From contig JACKPD010000012.1 in assembly GCA_024233785.1 (NCBI GenBank), positions 8,364 to 72,363 of the forward strand: DNA of 64,000 bases, given 5' to 3'. Position numbers and translations under genes: made by a program. Below, in pieces: positions 52,476 to 60,833 of the stretch. Source of the stretch: Spirochaetales bacterium (GTDB lineage: Bacteria > Spirochaetota > Spirochaetia > CADAEX01). The notes under the pieces were generated by a model. It did not search any database. It was not told the DNA's origin and worked only from the letters and a program-made list of their open reading frames with translations. Each line of letters opens with the position of its first letter. Positions within the stretch are counted from its first letter, which is position 1.

Positions 52476-52534
52476 TAAAAATCTGTTAAATCATATTTCA
52501 TATTGAAATAAATACTAAAAATTACGGAGTCATA

Positions 52535-53080
52535 ATGGGATGCACCTGCTGTAAGAACGGTAATTCTGCGCTTAATGCCGAAGCAAAAGACATTATCAGC
52601 ATTACCGGAAAGGAAAAAGAAAAAACTATACCCATATTACAGGAAATTCAGAGCAGAAAAGGGTATATACCTGAGGATCTTCTAAGAGAGGTTTCCGGGG
52701 TGACAGGGATTGCTGTAAGCGACTTTTACAGTGTTGCGACTTTTTATTCACAGTTCAGATTTACACCGCTCGGCAAACACCTTATCAGGGTCTGCAACGG
52801 AACTGCCTGTTTTGTTTCAGGCGCGGATATTCTCTTTGATACACTCTCTGATCTTTTAAAGGTCGGTGACGGCGAAACAACAGAAGACGGGCTTTTTACA
52901 CTTGAGACAGTCGCATGCCTCGGCTGCTGTTCGCTTGCCCCTGTTGTGATGATAAGCGGGAGGGTTTACGGCAAGCAGAACTCCGACAGCGTCCGGAAAC
53001 TCATCAGTTCAATTATAGCTGATGAGGCAAAAGGTGAAAAAACAGCGGCAGAGGCCGGACAGACAGGAGGGACAGCTTGA
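52535..53080 (+). CDS. stnA: NuoE-like [2Fe-2S] subunit of a Stn-type transhydrogenase
   Basis: 181 residues. The thioredoxin-like [2Fe-2S] domain has its ligands in VCNGTACF and CLGCCSLAP, with the four-helix N-terminal part LPILQEIQ-like TIPILQEIQSRKGYIPEDLLREV. An extra cysteine cluster MGCTCC opens the protein. It overlaps the NuoF-like gene by four bases. NuoE-like subunits occur in complex I, HydABC hydrogenases, formate dehydrogenases and the Stn transhydrogenase; the identity of the third gene (GltD/NfnB-like) points to Stn. Electrons would pass between this cluster and the FMN of the next subunit. Confidence 0.85.
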   Translation: MGCTCCKNGNSALNAEAKDIISITGKEKEKTIPILQEIQSRKGYIPEDLLREVSGVTGIAVSDFYSVATFYSQFRFTPLGKHLIRVCNGTACFVSGADILFDTLSDLLKVGDGETTEDGLFTLETVACLGCCSLAPVVMISGRVYGKQNSDSVRKLISSIIADEAKGEKTAAEAGQTGGTA

Positions 53081-54870
53081 ACAACCAATTGCTTAAAGTC
53101 GGACTAGGTTCATGCGGAATAGCTGCCGGCGCCCAGGATGTCTACAATTATCTTTCGTCAGATATTGATAAGAACAATTACCCCGGACTGGACCTCGGAA
53201 AAACTTCATGTATAGGACTCTGTTTTGCCGAGCCTATTGTGGAATTTCATGAAGGGGACAAAAGAATTGTCTACGGCAATGTTGATATCAAACTGGCGGA
53301 AAAAATTCTGAAAGGTATTTCTACCGGAGTGCTTCCTGAAGAAAACAGAATTCTTGAGGAAAAAGGAGAGGGCAAACGGGTTGCTGCTGATGATAATATT
53401 GTAAAATATACAGGCCGCCAGGTCAAACTTGCCCTTAAAAACTGCGGAATTATTGATCCTGAAAGCATTGAAGAATATACAGCAAGGGGCGGATACAAGG
53501 CTCTTGAAAAGGCTGTAAATTCCATGCAGATGCAGGAAATTATTGATGTTATGAAAGAATCAGGTCTTAAGGGAAGAGGCGGCGCCGGATTCCTGACCGG
53601 ACAGAAATGGGAATTCCTCCTCAGGGCAAAGGGAGATAAAAAATACCTTGTCTGCAACGCGGACGAAGGAGACCCCGGTGCTTTTATGGACAGGGCCATC
53701 CTTGAGGGAGACCCCCATGTGGTTATCGAAGGGATGATAATCGCGGCAAAAGCAACAGGCGCCTACAAAGGGTATATTTACTGCAGGGCGGAATACCCGC
53801 TTGCTGTAAAAAGGCTCCACAAGGCAATTGCCGACGCCAAGGAAAAAAACTTTTTAGGTGAAAAAATATTAGGATCAGATTTTTCTTTTGACATAATAGT
53901 CAAGGAAGGGGCGGGAGCGTTTGTCTGCGGAGAGGAAACAGCGCTGATTATGTCAATACAGGGCGGACGGGGAATGCCTAACTTAAGGCCGCCGTTCCCC
54001 GCGGAATCAGGCATCCATCAGTCTCCTACAAATATCAATAACGTGGAAACATACGCGAATGTTCCGGGGATAATACTTAACGGGCCGGAATCTTTCAACA
54101 AATATAAATCAGGCAACAGCACGGGAACAAAGGTTTTTGCCCTTGCCGGAAAGGTTAAAAGGGTTGGACTTGTAGAAGTGCCGATGGGGCTTACTATCCG
54201 CGAGGTAGTCGAGGAAATTGGAGGAGGCTCATCAACCGGACTTCCCCTTAAAGCTGTGCAGATGGGAGGCCCTGCCGGGGGGTGTATACCTGAATCAATG
54301 TTTGATACTCCAATCAATTATGATTCAATCAACGCAACCGGGGCAATAATGGGTTCAGGCGGACTTATTGTTATGGACGCAAGTTCATGTATGGTAGATG
54401 TAGCGAGGTATTTCCTCCAGTTTACTCAGAATGAATCATGCGGAAAATGTACTTTCTGCAGAATAGGAACAAAAAGGATGCTTGAAATCCTTGAGCGCAT
54501 TACTACCGGCAGCGGCACTATCAAAGATATCGATATGCTTGAAGAACTCGCAAATCACGTGAGAAAAACATCGCTGTGCGGACTCGGCCAGCTTGCGCCG
54601 AATCCGGTCCTTACAACGCTTAAATATTTCAGGGATGAATATCTTGCCCATGTAAATGATAAGAAATGCCCGGCAGGGGTCTGCAGGTCTCTCATTGAGA
54701 TTAAAATCGACCCTGACAAGTGCACAGGGTGTACGTTGTGCGCAAGAGTGTGTCCCGTGAACGCCATAGCCGGCGAGAGAAAAATGACACATGTTATAGA
54801 CAGCGGTATATGTACCAGGTGCGGTATGTGTATTCAGAAATGCAAATTTGACGCAATATACAGGATTTAA
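53077..54870 (+). CDS. stnB: NuoF-like NADH-binding flavin/Fe-S subunit of a Stn-type transhydrogenase
   Basis: 597 residues. Domain order: thioredoxin-like [2Fe-2S] domain (1-100, GLGSCGIAAGAQ, KTSCIGLC), FMN/NADH domain with GRGGAGFLTGQKW, CNADEGDPGAFMDRAILEGDPH and GAGAFVCGEETALI, a [4Fe-4S] SCGKCTFCRIGTKR near 455-470, and a C-terminal two-cluster ferredoxin (DKCTGCTLCARVCPVNAI and GICTRCGMCIQKCKFDAI). This matches HydB/StnB rather than complex I NuoF, which lacks both terminal extensions. It oxidises or reduces NAD(H) and hands electrons to ferredoxin-type clusters. Confidence 0.9.
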   Translation: MNNQLLKVGLGSCGIAAGAQDVYNYLSSDIDKNNYPGLDLGKTSCIGLCFAEPIVEFHEGDKRIVYGNVDIKLAEKILKGISTGVLPEENRILEEKGEGKRVAADDNIVKYTGRQVKLALKNCGIIDPESIEEYTARGGYKALEKAVNSMQMQEIIDVMKESGLKGRGGAGFLTGQKWEFLLRAKGDKKYLVCNADEGDPGAFMDRAILEGDPHVVIEGMIIAAKATGAYKGYIYCRAEYPLAVKRLHKAIADAKEKNFLGEKILGSDFSFDIIVKEGAGAFVCGEETALIMSIQGGRGMPNLRPPFPAESGIHQSPTNINNVETYANVPGIILNGPESFNKYKSGNSTGTKVFALAGKVKRVGLVEVPMGLTIREVVEEIGGGSSTGLPLKAVQMGGPAGGCIPESMFDTPINYDSINATGAIMGSGGLIVMDASSCMVDVARYFLQFTQNESCGKCTFCRIGTKRMLEILERITTGSGTIKDIDMLEELANHVRKTSLCGLGQLAPNPVLTTLKYFRDEYLAHVNDKKCPAGVCRSLIEIKIDPDKCTGCTLCARVCPVNAIAGERKMTHVIDSGICTRCGMCIQKCKFDAIYRI

Positions 54871-54879
54871 GGGAAAAAC

Positions 54880-56934
54880 ATGAGTGATGTACTTGTTAAA
54901 ATAAACGGGGCTGATGTATCGGTTCCTGAAGGTTCTACAATACTGGAAGCCGCCGTAAAGGCCGGCTATGACATACCGACTCTTTGTAACGCTGAGGGGC
55001 TAAAGCCTTTCACAAGCTGCTTTGTCTGCGCTGTAAAGGTTGAGGGCGGCAGGGGAAACCTTGTTCCCTCCTGCGCCACAAAGGTAAGGCCGGGCATGAG
55101 CGTTACTGTTGAATCTGAAGAAGTTGATTCAGCTAGAAAGATGTGTATAACGCTGCTTGTGTCAGACCACTGCGGCGACTGCCTTCCTCCCTGCCAGAGC
55201 GAATGTCCCGCCTCAATCGATATAAAAGGATTTCTTGAGGCAATCGCGGACAGAAAACCCGAAAAGGCGGCGGAAATAATAAGAGACAAGGCGCCGATTC
55301 CAGGGACTCTCGGACGTATCTGCCCGAGGCCGTGCGAAGATCAGTGCAGAAGAACAAGGGTTGAAAAACCGATTGCAATCTGCAACATGAAACGCTTTGC
55401 ATCAGATATGGAAATAGAGAAATACGGCGAAATAAGACTGCCTTCGCCAGCACCGGCCACGGGAAAAAAAGTTGCGATTATCGGGGCCGGCCCCGCGGGT
55501 ATGACCGCGGCGTATTATCTGAGGCAGGCAGGGCATAACGTAACTGTCTTTGAGAAAAACAGCAAATCAGGCGGTATGCTGAGGTACGGGATTCCTTTTT
55601 ACAGACTGCCGGACAAGACCCTTGCTCTTGAAATGGGCGCGATAGAGAAAACAGGCGTTAAGGTAAAATACGGCGTTGAAATCGGAAAGGATATCGATGT
55701 CAAATCGCTTGAAAAAGACTATGACGCGCTTATGATAGCAATCGGCGCCCAGGGGGCCTCCTCAATGAGAATTGAGGGAGAGGACACTGAAGGTGTTTAC
55801 GCCGGTATAGAATACCTCGGGAAAGTAGCGAGAGGCGAAAATCCGCCTGTAGGCAGTAAAGTGCTTGTAGTAGGCGGGGGAAATACAGCTATTGATGCAT
55901 CAAGAACATCGCTAAGGGCCGGCGCCGATGTAACAATACTTTACAGAAGAACAAGGGCGGAAATGCCGGCAAGTGATTTCGAAATTGAGGAAGCCGAAGA
56001 AGAAGGGGTAAAGATCGATTACCTTGTAGCTCCGGTTTCAATTACCAGAAACGGCAAAATACTTAAAGTTAAATGTATTAGAATGGCGCAGGGCGAACCT
56101 GACGCATCGGGGAGGAGAAGGCCGGTTCCTGTTGAAGGCTCTGAATTCGAGATAGAAGCCGACACTGTTATCGGCGCGATCGGCCAGAGAGTGCTGCCTG
56201 ACTGCATTAAACCTCTCGGTATTGAAATAGACAGAAGCGGCAACATTGTCGCAAATCCTGACTCTTTTGTTACAAGCAGACCCGGAATATTCGCAGCCGG
56301 AGACTGCCAGACCGGGGCAGATATGGCTGTCCGCGCTGTCGGCAACGGCAGAAAAGCGGCCGCTGCCATAAACCAGTACATATCAGGCGAACAGGCAATT
56401 GGCGAGAAAAAACTTTTCAATTCAAAAATGGGACCGCTTGAAAACGTACCTGAATCCCTCTTCGAAGGGGTTGAAAAGGCGGACAGGATACAGATGCCCC
56501 TTATTGAGCATTCTGTAAGGGTCGGCACTTTCGATGAGATAGAAAAAGGGTTTGACTATGAAAAGGCGGTTGAAGAGGCGAAGAGGTGCCTTAAGTGCGG
56601 ATGCGACAAGATCGACGACTGCAAGCTGAGGGCCTATGCGACAAGATATGATGTTGACCAGAACCTCTTCGGCGGCGACATGAGGACATACTCAAGCGAC
56701 ACAAGCAGGAGCGACATCAAGATGGAACAGGGCAAGTGCATAAGCTGCGGTTCCTGCGTCAGGGCATGCGCCGAGATTAAGGGGCTTAACGTGCTTTCAT
56801 TTGTCAACAGGGGCTTTGCAACCCGTATGACTGTACCTTTCGGAAAGTCGCTTGTTGATTCAACCTGCGACGGATGCGGGGAGTGTGCGAAAGTCTGCCC
56901 GACAGCCGCAATAATGAAAAAAGAAATTCAATAG
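54880..56934 (+). CDS. stnC: GltD/NfnB-like NADPH-flavin subunit with ferredoxin domains (Stn-type)
   Basis: 684 residues. N-terminal [2Fe-2S] ferredoxin (about 1-80, TLCNAEG and SCFVCAV), then the glutamate-synthase beta-type helical Fe-S domain (CGDCLPPCQSECPASID and RICPRPCEDQCRR), an FAD fold (IIGAGPAGMTAAYY, about 195), an NADPH fold (VVGGGNTAIDASRTSL), FAAGDCQTGAD, and a C-terminal two-cluster ferredoxin (GKCISCGSCVRACAE and STCDGCGECAKVCPTAAI). This is the NfnB/GltD-like core of the Sporomusa-type Nfn. With the two preceding genes it should couple NADH, NADPH and ferredoxin by flavin-based electron bifurcation. No hydrogenase H-cluster is encoded, so it is not HydABC. Confidence 0.88.
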   Translation: MSDVLVKINGADVSVPEGSTILEAAVKAGYDIPTLCNAEGLKPFTSCFVCAVKVEGGRGNLVPSCATKVRPGMSVTVESEEVDSARKMCITLLVSDHCGDCLPPCQSECPASIDIKGFLEAIADRKPEKAAEIIRDKAPIPGTLGRICPRPCEDQCRRTRVEKPIAICNMKRFASDMEIEKYGEIRLPSPAPATGKKVAIIGAGPAGMTAAYYLRQAGHNVTVFEKNSKSGGMLRYGIPFYRLPDKTLALEMGAIEKTGVKVKYGVEIGKDIDVKSLEKDYDALMIAIGAQGASSMRIEGEDTEGVYAGIEYLGKVARGENPPVGSKVLVVGGGNTAIDASRTSLRAGADVTILYRRTRAEMPASDFEIEEAEEEGVKIDYLVAPVSITRNGKILKVKCIRMAQGEPDASGRRRPVPVEGSEFEIEADTVIGAIGQRVLPDCIKPLGIEIDRSGNIVANPDSFVTSRPGIFAAGDCQTGADMAVRAVGNGRKAAAAINQYISGEQAIGEKKLFNSKMGPLENVPESLFEGVEKADRIQMPLIEHSVRVGTFDEIEKGFDYEKAVEEAKRCLKCGCDKIDDCKLRAYATRYDVDQNLFGGDMRTYSSDTSRSDIKMEQGKCISCGSCVRACAEIKGLNVLSFVNRGFATRMTVPFGKSLVDSTCDGCGECAKVCPTAAIMKKEIQ

Positions 56935-56960
56935 ATTTTTATCAGTAAGTTAATAAATAT

Positions 56961-57016
56961 AAGCCTTCTGCTGCAATTCTCCCTGCGGGAATGAAAACAC
57001 AGCGGAAGGCTTTTTT
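56961..57016 (+). terminator. Intrinsic terminator of the Stn-type operon
   Basis: AAGCCTTCTGCTG pairs with CAGCGGAAGGCTT (one G-U), enclosing a small TCCC/GGGA stem-loop; the stem ends in T6 (57011-57016). Confidence 0.85.
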
Positions 57017-57092
57017 AATGTAAATTAAGAGATACTGATATGATTACTTTCCCGGCAGATAAACAGATACCCCTTAAATTAATACTTGCGTA

Positions 57093-57662
57093 TTATTCAA
57101 TAATCAGATCTTCAAGTCTTCTTTTGGGAACATGGTGGATCCACTTGTCATCCCGCCAGTATTTGATATCTTTGGGATCTTTTACCTCATCAAGCACAAC
57201 TGTTTCCTTCGGCTTTCCGAGCGCAATAACAAGTATAAGTTCAAACCTGTCAGTAATTCCAAGTTCCTTTTTAAGCCCTTCCCTGTCGATTGAACCGAAC
57301 ATGCATCCGCCGAAACCCTTTTCAACAGCCCCGAGAAGAATACTCTGGCAGGCAATACCGTGGTCCCAGAAGTGGTTGGCGCTTATTTCGCTGTCGCCGA
57401 GCATGACAATGTAGGCTGAAGGCCTCTCCCCTTCCATCGGGCCGTCCCAGTCCTTTAAATATCCGGCCCACCTGAGGTAAGGGAATATCCGGCTGTTTTT
57501 CTTTTCATCACAGGAAAGGATATACTTAAGCGACTGAAGGTTCCCACCGGATGATGAAAGCCTTGCAAGTTCAATAAACTCCATAAGGTCATCCCTTGAG
57601 ATCTTTACATCCTGGTAAAAACGCCTGTATGTCCTGTTATTTAATATAAGATCCTTTATCAT
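57093..57662 (-). CDS. Nitroreductase-family FMN oxidoreductase (1)
   Basis: 189 residues. NRTYRRFYQD opens the protein with the FMN-phosphate-binding arginines; LARLSSSGGNLQSLKY, the DHGIACQSILLGAVEKGFGGCMFG dimer helix and LVIALGKPKET are standard nitroreductase landmarks. The C-terminal WRDDKWIHHVPKR contributes to the dimer. Forms a homodimer with FMN and uses NAD(P)H. It is the opposite orientation to the Stn operon and lies 128 bases from a second, clearly different nitroreductase. Physiological substrate unknown. Confidence 0.87.
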   Translation of the reverse strand: MIKDLILNNRTYRRFYQDVKISRDDLMEFIELARLSSSGGNLQSLKYILSCDEKKNSRIFPYLRWAGYLKDWDGPMEGERPSAYIVMLGDSEISANHFWDHGIACQSILLGAVEKGFGGCMFGSIDREGLKKELGITDRFELILVIALGKPKETVVLDEVKDPKDIKYWRDDKWIHHVPKRRLEDLIIE

Positions 57663-57789
57663 TTAAAAACCTCACTTAATTAAATATAAACCTGAATGGG
57701 TGAATATTTTACTAAAATAATTCCAATTTTAAATTAATACATATTTTTTATTTCTGCTTGAGTTCTTTCACAGGGCTGGGGAATTTTTC

Positions 57790-58353
57790 TCAATTCCAGT
57801 GGTTGTAGAAAAGCACTTCATCAATCGGCTTCCGTTCACGTGCCGCTGTTTCTCTGGCTCTGTGCATTTCGTTAAGATGATCTGCGCTCCCCCCTTTTTC
57901 TGATACTGCAATAAGCGCTATTACAATATAGGCATCAGAGACCCTGAATATTTCCTTGATTTTAAACGGGTCAAAACCTGCCATAGGGTGGGCAATAAGG
58001 CCCATGCTTTCAGCCTGCAGCATAAGGTTCATAACTGCAAGCCCTGTGTCAAAAAGCGCGTAATCGCGCCTGTCTGAAAGCGAGCAGTCAAGCGAAATTT
58101 CAGTAAGGACTGCAATTACTGCCGGGCTTTTTTTTGCCCAGTAGTTTGCGTCTGTAAAAGATGTATATACCCTTTCAAGAACAGCAATTTCATCTGCCGC
58201 GATAAACCGCCACGGCTGTTTATTGAAGCATGACGGGGCGAGTGTTGCCGCCTTTACCAGGGTGTTGATTGTTTCACGCGAAATTTTATCGCCTTTCAAA
58301 GCCCTTAAAGCTTTTCTTTCATGAATATCTTTTAAAATATTACTGTTATTCAT
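57790..58353 (-). CDS. Nitroreductase-family FMN oxidoreductase (2)
   Basis: 187 residues. HERKALRALKGDKI at the N-terminus, AATLAPSCFNKQPWRFI (the serine-rich FMN loop), DTGLAVMNLMLQAESMGLIAHPMAGFD and the C-terminal ERKPIDEVLFYNHW mark the family. It is only distantly similar to the neighbouring nitroreductase, so the pair is not a recent duplication. No signal peptide. Both genes are on the minus strand but separated by 127 AT-rich bases, so separate transcription is possible. Confidence 0.87.
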   Translation of the reverse strand: MNNSNILKDIHERKALRALKGDKISRETINTLVKAATLAPSCFNKQPWRFIAADEIAVLERVYTSFTDANYWAKKSPAVIAVLTEISLDCSLSDRRDYALFDTGLAVMNLMLQAESMGLIAHPMAGFDPFKIKEIFRVSDAYIVIALIAVSEKGGSADHLNEMHRARETAARERKPIDEVLFYNHWN

Positions 58354-58491
58354 AAATTGATTTTACCATGAAACTATGTAATTTCTACAAAATTTGTAAA
58401 TTGAAATTAAAAATCTATTGCCTTTGCCATAAAATGGATTTAATATAGTCACATAAGGACCTGTAAGGGGTCTGATAAGGATTAAAGTATT

Positions 58492-58743
58492 ATGCCTGAT
58501 AGAACCATAGCTATTGCGGAATTGAAAGCTCATTTAAGCGCGGAAATAAAGAGGGCCGGTAAAGGAGAGGCAATTATCATCCTTGATCATAAAAAACCGG
58601 TTGCCCGTCTCAGCGGGCTTGAAACAAGTGTTAAATACACACAGCGAAGTAAAAAAATATTTAAATGGAAGGAATTCAAACCCCTATTGGCGGCTGAGCG
58701 TCTCCAGGCCGTGATTGATGCCGAGCGAAGCGATTCATGGTAG
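58492..58743 (+). CDS. Phd/YefM-family antitoxin
   Basis: 83 residues. AIAELKAHLSAEIKRAGKGEAIIILDHKKPVARL is the Phd/YefM N-terminal DNA-binding and dimerisation fold; the C-terminal half (WKEFKPLLAAERLQAVIDAERSDSW) should wrap the toxin. The stop codon overlaps the start of the PIN-domain gene by seven bases, the coupling typical of toxin-antitoxin pairs. It probably represses its own promoter. No strong ribosome binding site is visible. Confidence 0.85.
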   Translation: MPDRTIAIAELKAHLSAEIKRAGKGEAIIILDHKKPVARLSGLETSVKYTQRSKKIFKWKEFKPLLAAERLQAVIDAERSDSW

Positions 58744-59174
58744 CATATTTAGATTCTTCCGTTCTATTGCGATATGTCCTGCTCGGAGAAGTAACTTTAA
58801 AACATGTACAGGACTTTCCCCGGCTTGTTTCATGTGAACTCCTGGAAATCGAGTGCCGACGGGTCCTCTTTCGCTGTCATCTTGAAAGAGAGCTGGATGA
58901 TGAAGGGCTGATTGAAGCTGTCCGGCGTCTGGATGAAGTAATCGACAGCATGGATCTTCTGGAACTTGGAACAGCAGTTAAGAGAAGGGCTATGGAAGCT
59001 TTTCCGATACATATCAAAACACTTGATGCTCTTCACCTGGCAAGTGCTTTGTATCTAAGAAACAACCAGGAACCGGATACCGGGAATCCTTCTGAAAATA
59101 TAACTGTTTTTTCACATGACCGTTCTTTTAACCTCTGTGCCCGGGCTCTGGGATTCAGGACAGCGCTGCTGTAG
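58737..59174 (+). CDS. vapC: PIN-domain toxin (VapC type)
   Basis: 145 residues. The four acidic active-site positions are present: D in AYLDSSVLLRY, E in CELLEIECRR, D in TLDALHLASAL and D in FSHDRSF. PIN domains are Mg-dependent ribonucleases; VapC enzymes typically cut initiator tRNA or rRNA. The gene overlaps the antitoxin by seven bases. Length is slightly above the usual 130 owing to a LRNNQEPDTGNPSEN loop before the last strand. Intact, so the module is presumably active. Confidence 0.87.
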   Translation: MVAYLDSSVLLRYVLLGEVTLKHVQDFPRLVSCELLEIECRRVLFRCHLERELDDEGLIEAVRRLDEVIDSMDLLELGTAVKRRAMEAFPIHIKTLDALHLASALYLRNNQEPDTGNPSENITVFSHDRSFNLCARALGFRTALL

Positions 59175-59207
59175 CTGTATAAAAGGTATATAAAGACTGA
59201 CAGCAGA

Positions 59208-59558
59208 TCACATATTCCTGGTCGCGACTATATTTACCCCTGTGCCGAATATGTCAGCAATAACTATATCGCCCATTTTTACGGGGGAGGTGAGTTCCAC
59301 CTTGTTTACAAGTTTCATAATCTCAAGCTTGTATTTTTCAGGTATGGGTTTATCTGTTTTGACAGGTATGACCTTGTGGATTCCCCCCTTTATCTTCACG
59401 GTTGAACAGATCATCCTTGTCGGATTGGTTATTTCGTCTACAGCGTAGGGTATTCCCCTTTTGCACTTGTTTCCCGTGACCTGAAGATTGTCAATTTCCC
59501 CGGTTATTTTTAGTCTGCACCCGATAGGGCAGACAATACACACAAGTTCTCTTTCCAT
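59208..59558 (-). CDS. DUF1667 domain protein, partner of the glycerol-3-phosphate dehydrogenase-like enzymes
   Basis: 116 residues. LVCIVCPIGCRL at the N-terminus and GNKCKRGIPYAVDEITNPTRM give the CxxC...C...C iron-sulfur-like motif of DUF1667; the C-terminal part is a beta-rich domain ending NIVATRNM. It follows the FAD oxidoreductase by two bases. GlpA-like, FAD/NAD oxidoreductase and DUF1667 genes are a common trio in anaerobes, where they are thought to form an NAD-linked glycerol-3-phosphate dehydrogenase. A tRNA-like or other RNA gene is not seen between this gene and the toxin. Confidence 0.87.
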   Translation of the reverse strand: MERELVCIVCPIGCRLKITGEIDNLQVTGNKCKRGIPYAVDEITNPTRMICSTVKIKGGIHKVIPVKTDKPIPEKYKLEIMKLVNKVELTSPVKMGDIVIADIFGTGVNIVATRNM

Positions 59559-59560
59559 GG

Positions 59561-60820
59561 TTATACTAACCCCTCTGTTTCAAGTTTGATCTCTATATTG
59601 CCGGCAGCATTTTCAAATACGGATTTTTTTACAGTCTGTTTTATCATCTCGCCGGGGGTAAGATTTTTATGCCTGAACCTGGCAAGTTCCTTTTCAGAAT
59701 CGCGTATAACTATCCAGGAGTCGGGATATACCTTGTCTACCCGTAAAAATAAATCAAGTTTTTCCAGCATGGCCGAGTACCTCAGCCTGTGGGGCACGCA
59801 GTATGTAAGTCCTCCCGATACTGATGTATACATATACTCAGATTCAGTTTTTATCTCTCCCTTTACAAAACGGGCGGCATTGGCGCCGGCCCGCATGCTT
59901 TCCTCTGTTACAAAATCAACAAGGTCGTGTACATGGACTACATTGCCGCACGCGAAAATTCCGGGTACCGATGTCTCCATGCTTTCATTTACTACCGGCC
60001 CGCCGGTTTTCCTGTCTATCTCTATCCCCGCAAGGCGGGAGAGTTCGTTTTCAGGGATAAGCCCTACGGAAAGGAGAACCGTGTCGCACTCATATTCTTT
60101 TTCAGTTCCCTTTATTACCTCTTTTTTAGCGTCAGTTTCAGCGATTACCACGCTTTCAACCCGCTCTTTTCCCTTTATTTCTATTATGTTGTGGTTTAAG
60201 AGGAGGGGAATATTGTAATGGTCAAGACACTGGACAACATTGCGGGTGAGCCCTTTCGCGAATGAACTCCGTGCAATTACAGCGATTACCTCACCCCCTT
60301 CAAGTACTATGCGCCTTGCCATTATCATCCCGATATCACCCGACCCCAGAATTATTACCTTTTTTCCGACCATATAGCCTTCGATATTGATGTATCTCTG
60401 GGCTGTTCCCGCCGTAAAGATGCCGGCCGGCCTGTCTCCGGGGATAGCGATGGCGCCCCTTGTCCTTTCCCTGCACCCCATGGCAAGCACAATTGCCCCG
60501 GCGCTTATGCTTACTATACCGCTGCTGTTCATAGCCTTTATTTTTCTGTCTTTTGATATTGAGGTAACTATTGTGTCCAGCATGATATCTATGTTGTCTT
60601 CTTTTGCCATATCTATGTAGCGCTGGGCGTATTCCGGCCCGGTAAGTTCTTCCTTGAATATATGAAGACCGAAGCCGTTATGAATACACTGCTGGAGTAT
60701 TCCTCCCGGTTCTACATCCCTCTCTATTATAAGTACCCTGGAAAGGCCGTTCTTTTTCGCCTCTATCGCGGCGCCGAGCCCTGCCGGCCCTCCGCCTATA
60801 ACTACCGCATCGTAATCCAT
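59561..60820 (-). CDS. FAD/NAD(P)-binding oxidoreductase (partner of GlpA-like enzyme)
   Basis: 419 residues from the ATG at 60818-60820, favoured by GGAGAGG; the longer frame to 60892 overlaps the preceding gene. FAD site VVIGGGPAGLGAAIEAK, a CIHNGFGLH segment near the flavin (with a CIHNG cysteine), NAD site VIILGSGDIGMIMARR, and GIFACGNVVHVHDLVD closing motif. It belongs to the pyridine nucleotide-disulfide superfamily and likely passes electrons between NAD(H) and the GlpA-like flavoprotein. Encoded 13 bases after the GlpA-like gene and 2 before DUF1667. Confidence 0.86.
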   Translation of the reverse strand: MDYDAVVIGGGPAGLGAAIEAKKNGLSRVLIIERDVEPGGILQQCIHNGFGLHIFKEELTGPEYAQRYIDMAKEDNIDIMLDTIVTSISKDRKIKAMNSSGIVSISAGAIVLAMGCRERTRGAIAIPGDRPAGIFTAGTAQRYINIEGYMVGKKVIILGSGDIGMIMARRIVLEGGEVIAVIARSSFAKGLTRNVVQCLDHYNIPLLLNHNIIEIKGKERVESVVIAETDAKKEVIKGTEKEYECDTVLLSVGLIPENELSRLAGIEIDRKTGGPVVNESMETSVPGIFACGNVVHVHDLVDFVTEESMRAGANAARFVKGEIKTESEYMYTSVSGGLTYCVPHRLRYSAMLEKLDLFLRVDKVYPDSWIVIRDSEKELARFRHKNLTPGEMIKQTVKKSVFENAAGNIEIKLETEGLV

Positions 60821-60833
60821 TCTGCCTCTCCTG

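Noticed and set aside
52535..56934. Complex I (nuoEFG) or HydABC hydrogenase operon
   Set aside because: The third gene is GltD/NfnB-like with FAD and NADPH folds, not NuoG or an H-cluster hydrogenase, and no membrane Nuo subunits follow.
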